Shown here: piece by piece, positions 52,732-62,822 of the stretch
Numbering within the stretch: position 1 is the first letter of the stretch
Layout: every line of letters starts with the position of its first letter
DNA from: Kitasatospora kifunensis
Lineage (GTDB): Bacteria > Actinomycetota > Actinomycetes > Streptomycetales > Streptomycetaceae
Assembly (NCBI RefSeq): GCF_014203855.1
Contig: NZ_JACHJV010000001.1
Coordinates: 5,580,001 to 5,644,000 of the forward strand
DNA: 64,000 nt
Direction: 5' to 3'
Notes under the pieces: model-generated
Database searches by the model: none
Told to the model about the DNA's origin: nothing
Seen by the model: the letters and a program-made list of their open reading frames with translations, nothing else
Program-made: the position numbers and the translations under genes

Positions 52732-54090
52732 ATGGCCCAGCAGGTCGCGCGCACGTATCGTGGGCGGACGTGGTCCGACCTGCCGGATAACCCCGGTCTG
52801 CCGTCGGCCGCGAACCGAACGACGGCGAACCGCGGGGGTGCGGCGAAGGTGACGATCAGCAGCGGGAGCTGGGCCGCGGAGCCGGACGACGATGCCGCAC
52901 GCGATGCCGCACGGCTGCTGGCCGACCGGGAGACCGGGCAGGGGCTGGGGCCGGCCGAGGTGTTCGAGGAGCTGGACTTCCTGGTCTACGGCGTGAACCG
53001 GGCCGGGCGCGGCCTGCGGGGGAGCGCGGCGGCCACTCCGTCTTCGGCGGCCACTTCGTCTTCCTCGGCCACTGACGGCTCGGCCACTGACAGCTCGGCC
53101 GTCGACAGCGACGCGATGAGCGCCTACGAGAGCCAGAACGGTGAGCTCTGCTGGGTCGAACTGTGCTCCGGTGACTGGACCTCGCTGGAAGGCCCCTACG
53201 TCACCGTGCGCACCTACCAGCCCGGGGTGCAGCGCTACACCCCGCTGCCCGAGTTGGAGGAGCTGGTCGAGCGCGAGCGCGACCGCGTCTACGAGCAGCT
53301 CGGCATCGACGAGGGCGACAGCCCGGGCCAGGTAAGGGCGTTGCGCGAGTGGATCAGCGTGGAGGGCGAGCCCGTCGCGGTGCAGATCCACGAGGAGCGG
53401 GGCGCCGGCAGCGGCCCGTCCGCGCAGGCCAGGACGGTCTGGGCCGGGCGGTTGCTGGTCTACGGCTCGGTGGTGCTGATCTGCGGACGTGGCATCGGGC
53501 CCGCCGACATCGAGTTGAGCCACCTGCGCCACCACGACTACGAGCGCTTCACGGTGGGTCGCGCCGCCCTGCTGCGCCAGGTGCATGCCCGCCGCCGCGA
53601 GCGCCTCGCCCAAGTCCAGCGCAGCAACCTGGCGTTGACCGGCCTGGACGCGCACCGGGCGCTGCTGGAGTTCAGCGTGGAGCGGGCGCTGGCCCACCGC
53701 GCGCACCGACTCTCCTGCGGCCGGGCCAAGTTGCCGCGCCGGTTGCGGGTCGCCGAGCCGCCCGAGCAGTGGGAGGCGGCGGTCCGCCAGCAGATGCGCT
53801 ACGCCGGCGAGAGCCGCGTGGAGGCGGGCGAGTCGATCGGGTTGATGGTCGCTCACCTGCTGGGGCTGGCCGAGCGGGCGCAGTGGCTGGTCGGCAGCGC
53901 GCAGGGCCGGGCCGCACTGGAGGAGCTGATCCGCTACACGGTCTTCGCCAGTCAGGTGCCGAGCCTGCCCGCCCACCTGGCCTGGGCGGAGCTGGCCAGG
54001 AGCCGCAGGCTGGGCCCGGAGGCGGCCGAACTCGCCGAGCGGGCCTGGCTGGCGGCCTGGGAGCGGTGGCGCCGGGAGCGCAACCACTGA
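52732..54090 (+). CDS. Conserved hypothetical protein, 452 residues
   Basis: A soluble protein of unknown function. ATG at 52732 with GAGGGAAG upstream; the first 40 residues are poorly ordered, and GTG at 52850 near VTISSGSW could be an alternative start. Residues about 100-130 are a Ser/Ala/Asp repeat tract (SSAATSSSSATDGSATDSSAVDSD). The rest is mostly helical with Arg/Leu-rich segments (RAALLRQVHARRRERLAQVQRSNLALTGLDAHRALLEFSVERALAHRAHRL). No motif, signal peptide or membrane span was found. Convergent with the PucR regulator gene. Confidence 0.72.
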   Translation: MAQQVARTYRGRTWSDLPDNPGLPSAANRTTANRGGAAKVTISSGSWAAEPDDDAARDAARLLADRETGQGLGPAEVFEELDFLVYGVNRAGRGLRGSAAATPSSAATSSSSATDGSATDSSAVDSDAMSAYESQNGELCWVELCSGDWTSLEGPYVTVRTYQPGVQRYTPLPELEELVERERDRVYEQLGIDEGDSPGQVRALREWISVEGEPVAVQIHEERGAGSGPSAQARTVWAGRLLVYGSVVLICGRGIGPADIELSHLRHHDYERFTVGRAALLRQVHARRRERLAQVQRSNLALTGLDAHRALLEFSVERALAHRAHRLSCGRAKLPRRLRVAEPPEQWEAAVRQQMRYAGESRVEAGESIGLMVAHLLGLAERAQWLVGSAQGRAALEELIRYTVFASQVPSLPAHLAWAELARSRRLGPEAAELAERAWLAAWERWRRERNH

Positions 54091-54104
54091 CCTTGCGGAT
54101 CCTC

Positions 54105-55700
54105 CTACTGCTCCTCGTCCGCCGGGAGCCGTAGTTGCAGCATCGCCAGCAGTCGCTGCTGCGGCTGGGCCAGGTCGACGCCGGTCAACTGCTCGGCCCG
54201 GCGCACCCGGTAGCGCAGCGTGTTCGGGTGGATGTGCAGCGCCTGCGCCGCCACCCGCACCTCGCCGAGCGCGTCCAGCCAGGCCAGCACCGACTCGCCC
54301 AGCCGGGTGCCGTGCCGCGCGTCGTACTCGGTCAGCGCGGACAGCCGTGGGTCGCGCAGGGCGGGACGCTCCTGAAGCAGCGCCAGCACCTCGCTGACCA
54401 GCACTTCCGCCTGCACATCGATCAGCGCGGCCACCTCGGGCACCACCCCGCCGCGTCCCATCGCGTCCAGGATCCGGTCCGCCTGGGCGCGGGAGGCGGG
54501 CACCGCGCCGAGTCCGGTCACGGTGCTGCCGATCGCGGCCCGCAGCTCGACGCCCAGGTGGTTGCGGGCGGCGTCCACCACCTCCTGCGCCCAGGCGCGC
54601 ACGGTGGCCATCGGCAGGCCGGTGGGCAGTTCGGGCAGCAGCACGTAGATCCGGGTGTCGATCGGCGCGAGCAGCGCGCCGCGGTGGCGGGCCGCGGTGT
54701 GCACCGAGATCAGTCCGGTCAGTTCGCTGCGGTTGAGGTCGGTCCCGATGGCGGCATAGGCCAACACGGTGGCCGGGCGGTGCTGGTGCAGCCCGAGGTG
54801 GGTGGCCAGCGACTGCGGTCCGGTGCTGCCCTCCAGCAGCCCGGTGAGCAGGGTCTGGGTCAGCCGGACGTCCGCCGACACCTCGCGGCGGCGGCGCACC
54901 AGTTGGGCGGCCGCCACCCGGGCCGCGCCGACCAGCGCCTGCTCGGCCTGCTCGGTGAGCGGCTGCGAGCCCTCCTGCACCCAGATCGTGCCGAGCGGCT
55001 GGGCGCCGGCCCTGATCCCGATCGCCAGGCGCCGGCGCAGGCCCAGTTCCGGGTGCGGCTCGACCGCGATCACACTGTCCGAGCTGCGCAGGTGCTGGAA
55101 GATGCCCCACTCGCGGAGCTTGGACAGATACGGTTCGGGCCCCTGCCAACCCAGGATCGACAGCCGCCGCAGGTCGTCCACCTCGGCGGAGTCGGCCGAG
55201 CGGGAGTAGGCGAGCACCCGGCTGGAGGTGTCCTCGATGGAGACGATGCCGCCGGTCAGCACGGCGGTGGTCTGGGCCAGCGAGAAGAGGTCGCCGACGT
55301 TGTGTTCGGCGGCCTCCGGCGTGTCCGGGCCGCCGATCACCGCTCTGGCCAGCGCGTCCAGGTGCTCCCAGCGGGTCTCCCGGCGCACCGAGAGCAGGGC
55401 CACGCCCGCCTCGGTGGCCGCCTCGCGCAGTGCGTCGGCCTGCCCGGGGGCGTCCAGCTTGACGGCGACTGCGGCCGCCTTGGCCCGTCCGGCGGCGCGC
55501 AGCGCGGGCAGTGCGGCCCGGCCGCGGGCGCCGATGGCGAGGACGAGTTCGCCGGCGGCGGCGGTGGCCGGGTCCTCGGGGTCGAGGATCGCGACGTCGC
55601 GGACCAGGACATCGAGTCCGGCCGGTGCGGCCTGCAGCTCGACCAGCGGTTCGCCCAGTGACATCAGCAGTTGGCGAAGGGGGAGGCCCGGGGTGGTCAT
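54105..55700 (-). CDS. PucR/CdaR-family transcriptional regulator, probably of proline catabolism
   Basis: A 531-residue regulator. N-terminal PucR-type sensory domain (about 10-130; PLRQLLMSLGEPLVELQAAPAGLDVLVRDVAILDPED), a middle GGDEF-like CdaR region, and a C-terminal helix-turn-helix (AAQALHIHPNTLRYRVRRAEQLTGVDLAQPQQRLLAMLQL) of the PucR_HTH type. ATG at 55700 with AAGGAGG upstream. It is divergent from pruA and putA; in streptomycetes a regulator in this place activates proline use, which fits here. A dyad centred at 55800 in the shared gap is the likely operator. Confidence 0.9.
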   Translation of the reverse strand: MTTPGLPLRQLLMSLGEPLVELQAAPAGLDVLVRDVAILDPEDPATAAAGELVLAIGARGRAALPALRAAGRAKAAAVAVKLDAPGQADALREAATEAGVALLSVRRETRWEHLDALARAVIGGPDTPEAAEHNVGDLFSLAQTTAVLTGGIVSIEDTSSRVLAYSRSADSAEVDDLRRLSILGWQGPEPYLSKLREWGIFQHLRSSDSVIAVEPHPELGLRRRLAIGIRAGAQPLGTIWVQEGSQPLTEQAEQALVGAARVAAAQLVRRRREVSADVRLTQTLLTGLLEGSTGPQSLATHLGLHQHRPATVLAYAAIGTDLNRSELTGLISVHTAARHRGALLAPIDTRIYVLLPELPTGLPMATVRAWAQEVVDAARNHLGVELRAAIGSTVTGLGAVPASRAQADRILDAMGRGGVVPEVAALIDVQAEVLVSEVLALLQERPALRDPRLSALTEYDARHGTRLGESVLAWLDALGEVRVAAQALHIHPNTLRYRVRRAEQLTGVDLAQPQQRLLAMLQLRLPADEEQ

Positions 55701-55781
55701 CAGGGGCCTCCTTCGGGGTGCTGCCTGACGGGTGTGCGACGAGGTGTTCATCCACTCGGACAATGCCGTACGGATGACTTT

Positions 55782-55818
55782 AGCCGCCTGGCCAACCATC
55801 GTGGTCCGGCTAGCGGCT
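55782..55818. promoter_or_regulatory. Concentric dyad between the PucR regulator and pruA
   Basis: Two nested inverted repeats share one centre at 55800: ACCA-TCG-TGGT (55795-55805) and AGCCGC (55782-55787)/GCGGCT (55813-55818). It lies 75 bases before pruA and 82 before the regulator start, well placed for a regulator binding site. Confidence 0.5.
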
Positions 55819-55892
55819 TAACGTTCCTCCATGGCCGGCGTGTAAACCGCGTGGGCCCTTTCCCCCCACGACTCGAAGGAGAGCGCGCGCCC

Positions 55893-57521
<1,629 letters not shown>

Positions 57522-57663
57522 CGGCCGCCAGGTCTCCTTACCAGGCCTTCTACAGGCCCCTCGAGGTTCTGCCAGACCTCTCCTCCCGGGGCGGCGGCCC
57601 AACCCTCAGCCGCCGCCCCACCCCCTCTCTTCCTCCCCCACACCCTGTGATCCAGGAGTACCG

Positions 57664-58593
57664 ATGCTCCGTTCCGCCCTCCTCGCCGCGTCCCGCTCGC
57701 CGCAGGTGCGCACCGTCGTGGAGAAGTTCCCGCCGACCCACGCGATAGTCGAGCGCTTCGTCGCCGGCGAGCTGCTCGACGACGCCGTCACCGCCTGCGA
57801 CGACCTGGTCGCCACCGGCCGCAAGGTCACTCTCGACCACCTCGGCGAGGACACCAAGGACGCCGCCCAGGCGGCCGGCACCGCCGAGGCGTACGAGCAC
57901 CTGCTGGCCGCGCTCAAGGAGACGGGCCTGGCGGCGGGCGCCGAGGTCTCGGTCAAGCTCTCGGCGGTCGGCCAGTTCCTCCCGGTGGACGGCGAGAAGA
58001 TCGCGCTGGAGAACGCCCGGCGGATCTGTGAGGCCGCGGCGGACGCGGGCACCACGGTCACCCTGGACATGGAGGACCACACCACCACCGACTCCACGCT
58101 GTCGATCGCGCGGGAGCTGCGCGCCGACTTCCCGTGGCTCGGCGTGGTGCTGCAGGCCTACCTGCGCCGCACCGAGGCCGACTGCAAGGAGTTCTCCTCG
58201 GCCGGCTCCCGGGTCCGGCTGTGCAAGGGCGCCTACAAGGAGCCCGAGTCGGTCGCCTTCCAGGGCAAGCACGAGGTCGACCTGGCCTACGTCCGCGCGC
58301 TCAAGGTGCTGATGGCGGGCGAGGGCTACCCGATGATCGCCTCGCACGACCCCAACATGATCAAGATCGCCGGGCAGCTGGCCGACTGGAACGGCCGCAC
58401 CCGCGACAGCTTCGAGTACCAGATGCTCTACGGCATCCGCCCCGAGGAGCAGCTGCGCCTGGCCCAGGCCGGCAACACCATGCGGGTGTACCTGCCGTAC
58501 GGGCAGGAGTGGTACGGCTACTTCATGCGCCGCCTGGCGGAGCGTCCGGCCAACCTGACGTTCTTCCTGCGCGCGATGGCGACCCGCGGCTGA
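57664..58593 (+). CDS. putA: Proline dehydrogenase (monofunctional)
   Basis: A 309-residue FAD enzyme oxidising proline to pyrroline-5-carboxylate, the first step of proline catabolism, feeding the adjacent PruA. The short monofunctional form is standard in Gram-positive bacteria. Markers: SVKLSAVGQ, TLDMEDHTTTDSTL, VVLQAYLRRTEAD, RVRLCKGAYKEPESVAF, and the C-terminal YLPYGQEWYGYFMRRLAERPAN. ATG at 57664 with AGGAGT upstream. Its TGA stop is the first triplet of a run of 9-bp repeats. Confidence 0.96.
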   Translation: MLRSALLAASRSPQVRTVVEKFPPTHAIVERFVAGELLDDAVTACDDLVATGRKVTLDHLGEDTKDAAQAAGTAEAYEHLLAALKETGLAAGAEVSVKLSAVGQFLPVDGEKIALENARRICEAAADAGTTVTLDMEDHTTTDSTLSIARELRADFPWLGVVLQAYLRRTEADCKEFSSAGSRVRLCKGAYKEPESVAFQGKHEVDLAYVRALKVLMAGEGYPMIASHDPNMIKIAGQLADWNGRTRDSFEYQMLYGIRPEEQLRLAQAGNTMRVYLPYGQEWYGYFMRRLAERPANLTFFLRAMATRG

Positions 58594-58644
58594 CGTAGCC
58601 GATGTAGCTGACGTAGCTGACGCAGCTGACGCAGCTCATGTAGC
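58591..58644 (+). repeat. Six 9-bp tandem units starting at the putA stop codon
   Basis: Units of the form TGACGTAGC at 58591, 58600, 58609, 58618, 58627 and 58636, each differing at no more than two positions from the consensus. As the period is a multiple of three, most units restate an in-frame TGA. Confidence 0.9.
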
Positions 58645-58661
58645 GTCCGATATTTTGAACT

Positions 58662-58696
58662 GAGGCCCGCACCCGGGGAGTTGGGGTGCGGGCCTC
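58662..58696 (+). terminator. putA terminator
   Basis: Perfect 13-bp stem GAGGCCCGCACCC (58662-58674) and complement (58684-58696), 9-base loop. Confidence 0.88.
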
Positions 58697-58802
58697 GTTG
58701 CGTCCCCGAGCCGGCGCTGACCGTCGCGCACGGCCGGCGGCGTCGGGCGGGCCGAGGTCGACGACGGTTCCCCAAAGGGCACGCCCCTGGCCCCGCGAGC
58801 AC

Positions 58803-58884
58803 ATACCCGGTATATATACTCAGTATGTGTTCGTGGGGCCCCTTCAGGCCCCACTGTATACCCGGTATACATACGCAGTATGTG
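58803..58884. promoter_or_regulatory. Pair of 27-bp direct repeats flanking a hairpin, upstream of the acyltransferase
   Basis: Copies at 58803-58829 and 58858-58884 agree at 25 of 27 bases; each contains ATACCCGGTATA followed by a small dyad (ATACT-C-AGTAT in the first, CATAC-GCA-GTATG in the second). Between them GTGGGGCC (58833-58840) and GGCCCCAC (58847-58854) form a perfect 8-bp hairpin. The AT-rich dyads look like operators and could carry -10 elements. The 58697-59052 stretch otherwise shows no gene. Confidence 0.7.
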
Positions 58885-59052
58885 GCGTCGCCGCGCCGCA
58901 GCAGGCCCGCGCCCTCTCCTTGTGAGTCGGTCGACCCGCCAGGTCGGCCTGCCGGTCGAGGATCCCGAGGCGCCGAGCCGTCGCGGCCGAAATCTCGGCT
59001 GAGATCTGACGATCCGTCATATCCACTGGATTACTGAACAGTTGGGGAAAAG

Positions 59053-60402
59053 GTGAACGACACCACGCCTCTCGCGGAGGCTGAACCGGTGCTCCGCACC
59101 GCCAAGGAGACGCGGGCGCTGCGCAAGGGGGACGCCAAGGGCGCCGCTGCCCGCCTCGGTTGGCTCGACGGCCTGCGCGGGATAGCGGCGCTGCTGGTCG
59201 CGGCCCACCACTTCGGCCTGCTGAACTGGTGGTCCTGGGGCAAGAGCTTCGGGGAGCACTTCGACCTGGGCATCTACGCGGTGATGCTGTTCTTCCTGGT
59301 CAGTGGCTACATCGTGCCCGCCTCGCTGGAGCGGCGCGGTGATGTGCGCGGCTTCTGGGTGGGCCGGATCTTCCGGATCTACCCGCTGGTGATCATCGTC
59401 ATCACGCTGGCGCTCGTGCTGCTGCCCAAGGGCTACTCCGCGGTGCCGACCGAGGTCACCGACCGCCCGTTCTGGGCCTACCTGGCGAACCTGACGCTGC
59501 TGCACGAGATGACCAACATCGCCAGCGCGCTCGGCCCGATGTGGACGCTCTGCTACGAGATGGTCTTCTACTTCTTCGTCAGCGCGCTGTTCGTCAAGGG
59601 TCTGCACCGGCAGAGCGCGCCGATCTCGCTCTTCTTCGCCGGTGCCGCACTCCTGCTGGGCGCCTGGGTGAAGCCGGCGATGCTCACCCCCCACGTGGCC
59701 TGGATCTATCCCGAGACCACCCACAACATCATTCTCGCCACCGTGGTGGTGATGGTCACCGGCCTGGTCCTGATCCTGCTCGGCCGCCCGGAGGTCATCC
59801 GGATCGGCGCGATGGTGCTCGGCGCCCTGGGCACCGTACTGCTCTTCTTCAACGCCCGGGCCTGCTTCTACGAGAGCATGATGATCCTGGCCACGATGTT
59901 CGCCGGGACCGTGATCTTCCGCGCCGAGAAGCGGCAGATCGACCGCACCCTCGCGGTGATCACCTGCGCGTTCGTCCTGCTCGCCGGATTCCTGGTCGGC
60001 TACATGTACAACAGGGGCGAGGCCCTGCAGCGGGACTGGACCAGCACCTGGCAGGGTTTCGCACTGCCCTACGTGGCGGCCTGGGCGACCTTCGGCCTGG
60101 GCATGCTGCTGCGTGAGCGGCGCTGGCCGCGGGTGATGACCTGGCTCGGTTCGATCAGCTACTCCGTCTACGTGGTGCACGTCCCGATCCTCTGGGCCAC
60201 CTGGTGGTTCAAGGACAAGGTCGTCCACTTCCCGAGCACCGGATTCCAGCGCTGGTCGCTGCCGCTGGTCTTCTTCGCCGCGGTGCTGGTGGCCAGCCAG
60301 CTCACCTACAAGCTGATCGAGATGCCCGGACAGAAACTGGGCAAGAAGGTCGCCAAGGCGCTGGAGCGCCGCGCCGCCGAGCGCGAGCAGCCCTCGTCGT
60401 AG
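59053..60402 (+). CDS. Membrane acyltransferase family 3 protein (OafA-like)
   Basis: A 449-residue integral membrane protein with about ten transmembrane segments, of the family that O-acylates sugars, antibiotics or wall polymers. The family signature is GWLDGLRGIAALLVAAHHF, containing the conserved Arg and His, followed by YAVMLFFLVSGYIVP and FWVGRIFRIYP. C-terminal basic tail KKVAKALERRAAERE is cytoplasmic. GTG at 59053 with GGGGAAAAG upstream. Two 27-bp direct repeats 170-250 bases upstream suggest specific regulation. The acceptor is unknown; the next gene is a lipid-modifying enzyme. Confidence 0.9.
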   Translation: MNDTTPLAEAEPVLRTAKETRALRKGDAKGAAARLGWLDGLRGIAALLVAAHHFGLLNWWSWGKSFGEHFDLGIYAVMLFFLVSGYIVPASLERRGDVRGFWVGRIFRIYPLVIIVITLALVLLPKGYSAVPTEVTDRPFWAYLANLTLLHEMTNIASALGPMWTLCYEMVFYFFVSALFVKGLHRQSAPISLFFAGAALLLGAWVKPAMLTPHVAWIYPETTHNIILATVVVMVTGLVLILLGRPEVIRIGAMVLGALGTVLLFFNARACFYESMMILATMFAGTVIFRAEKRQIDRTLAVITCAFVLLAGFLVGYMYNRGEALQRDWTSTWQGFALPYVAAWATFGLGMLLRERRWPRVMTWLGSISYSVYVVHVPILWATWWFKDKVVHFPSTGFQRWSLPLVFFAAVLVASQLTYKLIEMPGQKLGKKVAKALERRAAEREQPSS

Positions 60403-60504
60403 CACTCCCCGGTTCGTCTGCGCGCAGGCTGGTCCCTAGGCTTGCGTTGATCACGCTCGCGGCCGCAGCGGCCGCGCGGATCTCAGGCCAGACACGGAGA
60501 CAGC

Positions 60505-61269
60505 ATGAGCAGGGTCCAACTCGAAGAACTGCGCGGTGTGATCCACCCGCCGGGCAAGCTCGACAGCAGGGCGGAGCACTGGGCCGGGCGCCTCTACATG
60601 CGTTCCGTCTCGCTGCGGGTGACCCGGCTGATGCTCGGCACGCGCTGGTCGCCGAACCAGATCACCGGCGTGATGGTGGTCGCCGGCGTGCTCTCCGGGG
60701 TCGCGCTGCTGATTCCGGGGCTGACCGGCGCGCTGCTCTGCGTCCTGTTCATGCAGCTCTACCTGCTGCTCGACTGCGTGGACGGCGAAGTCGCCCGGTG
60801 GCGCCAGCAGTTCAGCCCGCTCGGGGTCTACCTCGACCGGCTCGGCGCCTACCTCGCGGACGCCGCGGTCATGGTCGGCATGGGATTCCGCGCCTCCTCG
60901 CTGGGGCTCTCGCCGTACCTGGTGGCCGGCATGGCGGCGGGCATCGGTGTGCTGCTGCTCAAGGCCTCCTCCGACCTGGTCCATGTGGCGCGCTCGGACA
61001 GCGGGCTGGCCAAGGCCACCGACCAGTCGGTGGTGCCGCGCTCCTCGGGGATCGCCCGGCTGCGCAGGCTGGCCTCGGGTGTCCAGCTGCACCGACTCTG
61101 CAACGGGATCGAGTGCACCCTGCTGCTGCTCGTCGCGGCGGTGGTCGACCAGGTGCGTGGTGACCTGACCGCCACGAAGGTCTCGGTCGTGGTCGTCACG
61201 GCGATCACGTGGGTGCTGGTACCGGCGCACGTGGTGTCGATCGTCTCGTCGTCGCGGTTGAAGAAGTAG
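60505..61269 (+). CDS. CDP-alcohol phosphatidyltransferase family protein
   Basis: A 254-residue membrane enzyme of the family that joins a CDP-linked alcohol or lipid to a second alcohol, as in phospholipid or polyol-phosphate synthesis. The signature begins DCVDGEVARW and continues, after eight residues, with GVYLDRLGA; the DGxxAR-x8-GxxxD part is intact, but the fourth conserved Asp is Ala. About six transmembrane segments. ATG at 60505 (MSRVQLEELRG) with GGAGACAGC upstream. It ends RLKK before tandem 15-bp repeats that copy its own last codons and stop. The substrate is unknown. Confidence 0.88.
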   Translation: MSRVQLEELRGVIHPPGKLDSRAEHWAGRLYMRSVSLRVTRLMLGTRWSPNQITGVMVVAGVLSGVALLIPGLTGALLCVLFMQLYLLLDCVDGEVARWRQQFSPLGVYLDRLGAYLADAAVMVGMGFRASSLGLSPYLVAGMAAGIGVLLLKASSDLVHVARSDSGLAKATDQSVVPRSSGIARLRRLASGVQLHRLCNGIECTLLLLVAAVVDQVRGDLTATKVSVVVVTAITWVLVPAHVVSIVSSSRLKK

Positions 61270-61298
61270 CGGTTGAAGAAGTAGCGGTTGAGGCGCTT
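61254..61298 (+). repeat. 15-bp tandem duplication of a gene end including its stop codon
   Basis: GCGGTTGAAGAAGTA at 61254 and 61269 are identical, and a third diverged unit starts at 61284. The first copy encodes RLKK and leads into the TAG stop of the phosphatidyltransferase gene; the second would restate the same codons and stop in frame. Confidence 0.9.
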
Positions 61299-61338
61299 GA
61301 CGACGTAGCGACCGCCATCGGCCGAGAACCTCGGGCGG

Positions 61339-61369
61339 AGCCCGCTGACCTGTGCAGGGTCGGCGGGCT
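61339..61369 (+). terminator. Terminator downstream of the phosphatidyltransferase
   Basis: AGCCCGCTGACC (61339-61350) pairs with GGTCGGCGGGCT (61358-61369) with one G.U, 7-base loop. The rest of the 350-bp gap 61270-61619 shows repeats and a promoter but no gene. Confidence 0.75.
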
Positions 61370-61582
61370 TCGTGCTGCCTGGGGGCCGCTGGTGGTCAAC
61401 TTCGTGCGGGGAAGGGCACCAAAGTGATGAACTTTCCTAAGCAGCAGTGGTGTTGACTGGGCCCTGGGCGATCCCGGGGGAGGGCTTCGCGCTCCCGGTC
61501 GCCCGCCGGTGACCTGCGGGATTCCCGATCATGAGGGCTGCCTGCGGTGTTTTCCGGGCGGCTGGAGGCGTTCGATGCCCTG

Positions 61583-61612
61583 TTGCGCGGGGGTGGCGGC
61601 GGTTCCTACGGT
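61583..61612 (+). promoter_or_regulatory. Promoter of the MetE-like gene, predicted leaderless
   Basis: TTGCGC (61583-61588), an 18-base spacer and TACGGT (61607-61612) resemble a housekeeping-sigma promoter. The ATG at 61620 begins seven bases after the -10, so transcription would start at or next to it, in agreement with the lack of a ribosome-binding site. Confidence 0.5.
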
Positions 61613-61619
61613 CTCTGCC

Positions 61620-62684
61620 ATGAGTATTCCCACGGAGCCCATCGGCAGTATCCCGCGACCGCCCGCCCTGCTGGCAGCCCTTGCCGAACACGCCGAAGGG
61701 CGGTTGAGCGAAGCAGACCTGACGAAGCTTCAGGAAGAGGCGACGGTCGAAACCCTGGCCAAGCTGGAGTCGTTGGGCTGTCCCGTCCTGGTCGACGGAG
61801 AGCAGGCCAAGTCCAGCTTCGTCACGTACCCCCTCGCGGGCCTGAGCACCCTCGGCTCGCAGGGTGCCGTCATCCCCTTCGCCGACGGTCACACCCGCCA
61901 GCTGCCCGTGTTGACCGGGGGCCCGTTCCGCTACCAGGTCCGGGCGGAGAGCTACTTGCGTGGCGCGCAGCGCCACACCGAGCGTCCCGTCAAGCAGGCG
62001 GTCATCGCACCGTCCGCGCTCAGCCTGCTCTACCCGAGTGAGCCCATCGACGGCTACGCGCGTGAGGCGTTCCTGCGCGATCTCGCCGACGAGGCCGAGG
62101 CCGACATCCGCGGCTGCCTGGACGCGGGTGCGCACTGCGTCCAACTGGACTTCACCGAAGGTCGGTTGTCCCTCAAGCTGGACCCGTCCGGAGGTGTGCT
62201 CGACGCCTTCATCGACATCAACAACGAGGTGCTCGGCCGGTTCACCGAGGCGGAGCGGGCCCGCCTCGGGGTGCACACCTGCCCGGGCGGGGACCAGGAC
62301 TCCACCCACAGCCTGGACGTCGACTACGCCGAGCTGCTGCCCAAGCTCTTCCAGCTGAAGGTGGGCAACTTCTACGTCCAGCTGGCCAGCGAGGCCGACC
62401 CCGACCGCGTCCTGAGCATCATCGCCGAGCAACTGCGCCCGGGAATCAGGGTGTTCGTCGGGGTGACCGACCCGATCGACCCGCGCGTGGAGACCCCGGA
62501 AGAGGTGCGCGACCGGGTGCTGAACGCCGCCCGGTACATCCCGGCAGACCAGTTGGGCACCAGCGACGACTGCGGCTTCTCGCCGTTCGCCGACGACACC
62601 TCCACCTCGCGGGACCTCGCCTTCGCCAAGATCAAGGCCCGGGTGGAGGGAACCGCCTTGGCGTCGCAGGCCCTCGGACTGTGA
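61620..62684 (+). CDS. Cobalamin-independent methionine synthase-like protein (MetE C-terminal domain)
   Basis: A 354-residue single-domain protein related to the catalytic half of MetE. Zinc-binding residues fit VHTCPGGD (His and Cys as in the MetE HxC motif), with a substrate-type start EPIGSIPRPPALL, DAGAHCVQLDFTEGRLS and a final DQLGTSDDCGFSPFADDTSTSRDLAFAKI, where the second Cys ligand is in DDCGF. Such stand-alone proteins are often annotated as 5-methyltetrahydropteroyltriglutamate-homocysteine methyltransferase, but may use other methyl donors or act in specialised metabolism. ATG at 61620, apparently leaderless. Its stop starts a 17-bp tandem repeat. Confidence 0.85.
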   Translation: MSIPTEPIGSIPRPPALLAALAEHAEGRLSEADLTKLQEEATVETLAKLESLGCPVLVDGEQAKSSFVTYPLAGLSTLGSQGAVIPFADGHTRQLPVLTGGPFRYQVRAESYLRGAQRHTERPVKQAVIAPSALSLLYPSEPIDGYAREAFLRDLADEAEADIRGCLDAGAHCVQLDFTEGRLSLKLDPSGGVLDAFIDINNEVLGRFTEAERARLGVHTCPGGDQDSTHSLDVDYAELLPKLFQLKVGNFYVQLASEADPDRVLSIIAEQLRPGIRVFVGVTDPIDPRVETPEEVRDRVLNAARYIPADQLGTSDDCGFSPFADDTSTSRDLAFAKIKARVEGTALASQALGL

Positions 62685-62740
62685 CGGACCTCGGACTGTG
62701 ATGGGCCCCGGAGTGTGATGGCCCTCGGAGTGTGACGGCA
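62673..62740 (+). repeat. Four 17-bp tandem units spanning the MetE-like stop codon
   Basis: CTCGGACTGTGACGGAC at 62673 and related units at 62690, 62707 and 62724, with two to five changes; each has TGTGAY at the same place, so each restates the TGA. A partial fifth unit follows. The period of 17 shifts frame by two per unit. Confidence 0.9.
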
Positions 62741-62746
62741 CTTCGA

Positions 62747-62800
62747 GTGATCGGCGGGAGCAGGCGCCTCCCCTCGTGGGCGCCTGTTCCCGCCGATCAC
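62747..62800. terminator. Long terminator hairpin between convergent genes
   Basis: Arms of 22 bases (62747-62768 and 62779-62800) pair throughout with one G.U, around a 10-base loop. Confidence 0.9.
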
Positions 62801-62822
62801 CACGCCAGCTGGTAGGCGCCGA

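Noticed and set aside
61270..61619. A riboswitch (B12 or SAM) upstream of the MetE-like gene
   Set aside because: Only a terminator hairpin and tandem repeats were found; no conserved riboswitch core is visible and the gene appears leaderless.
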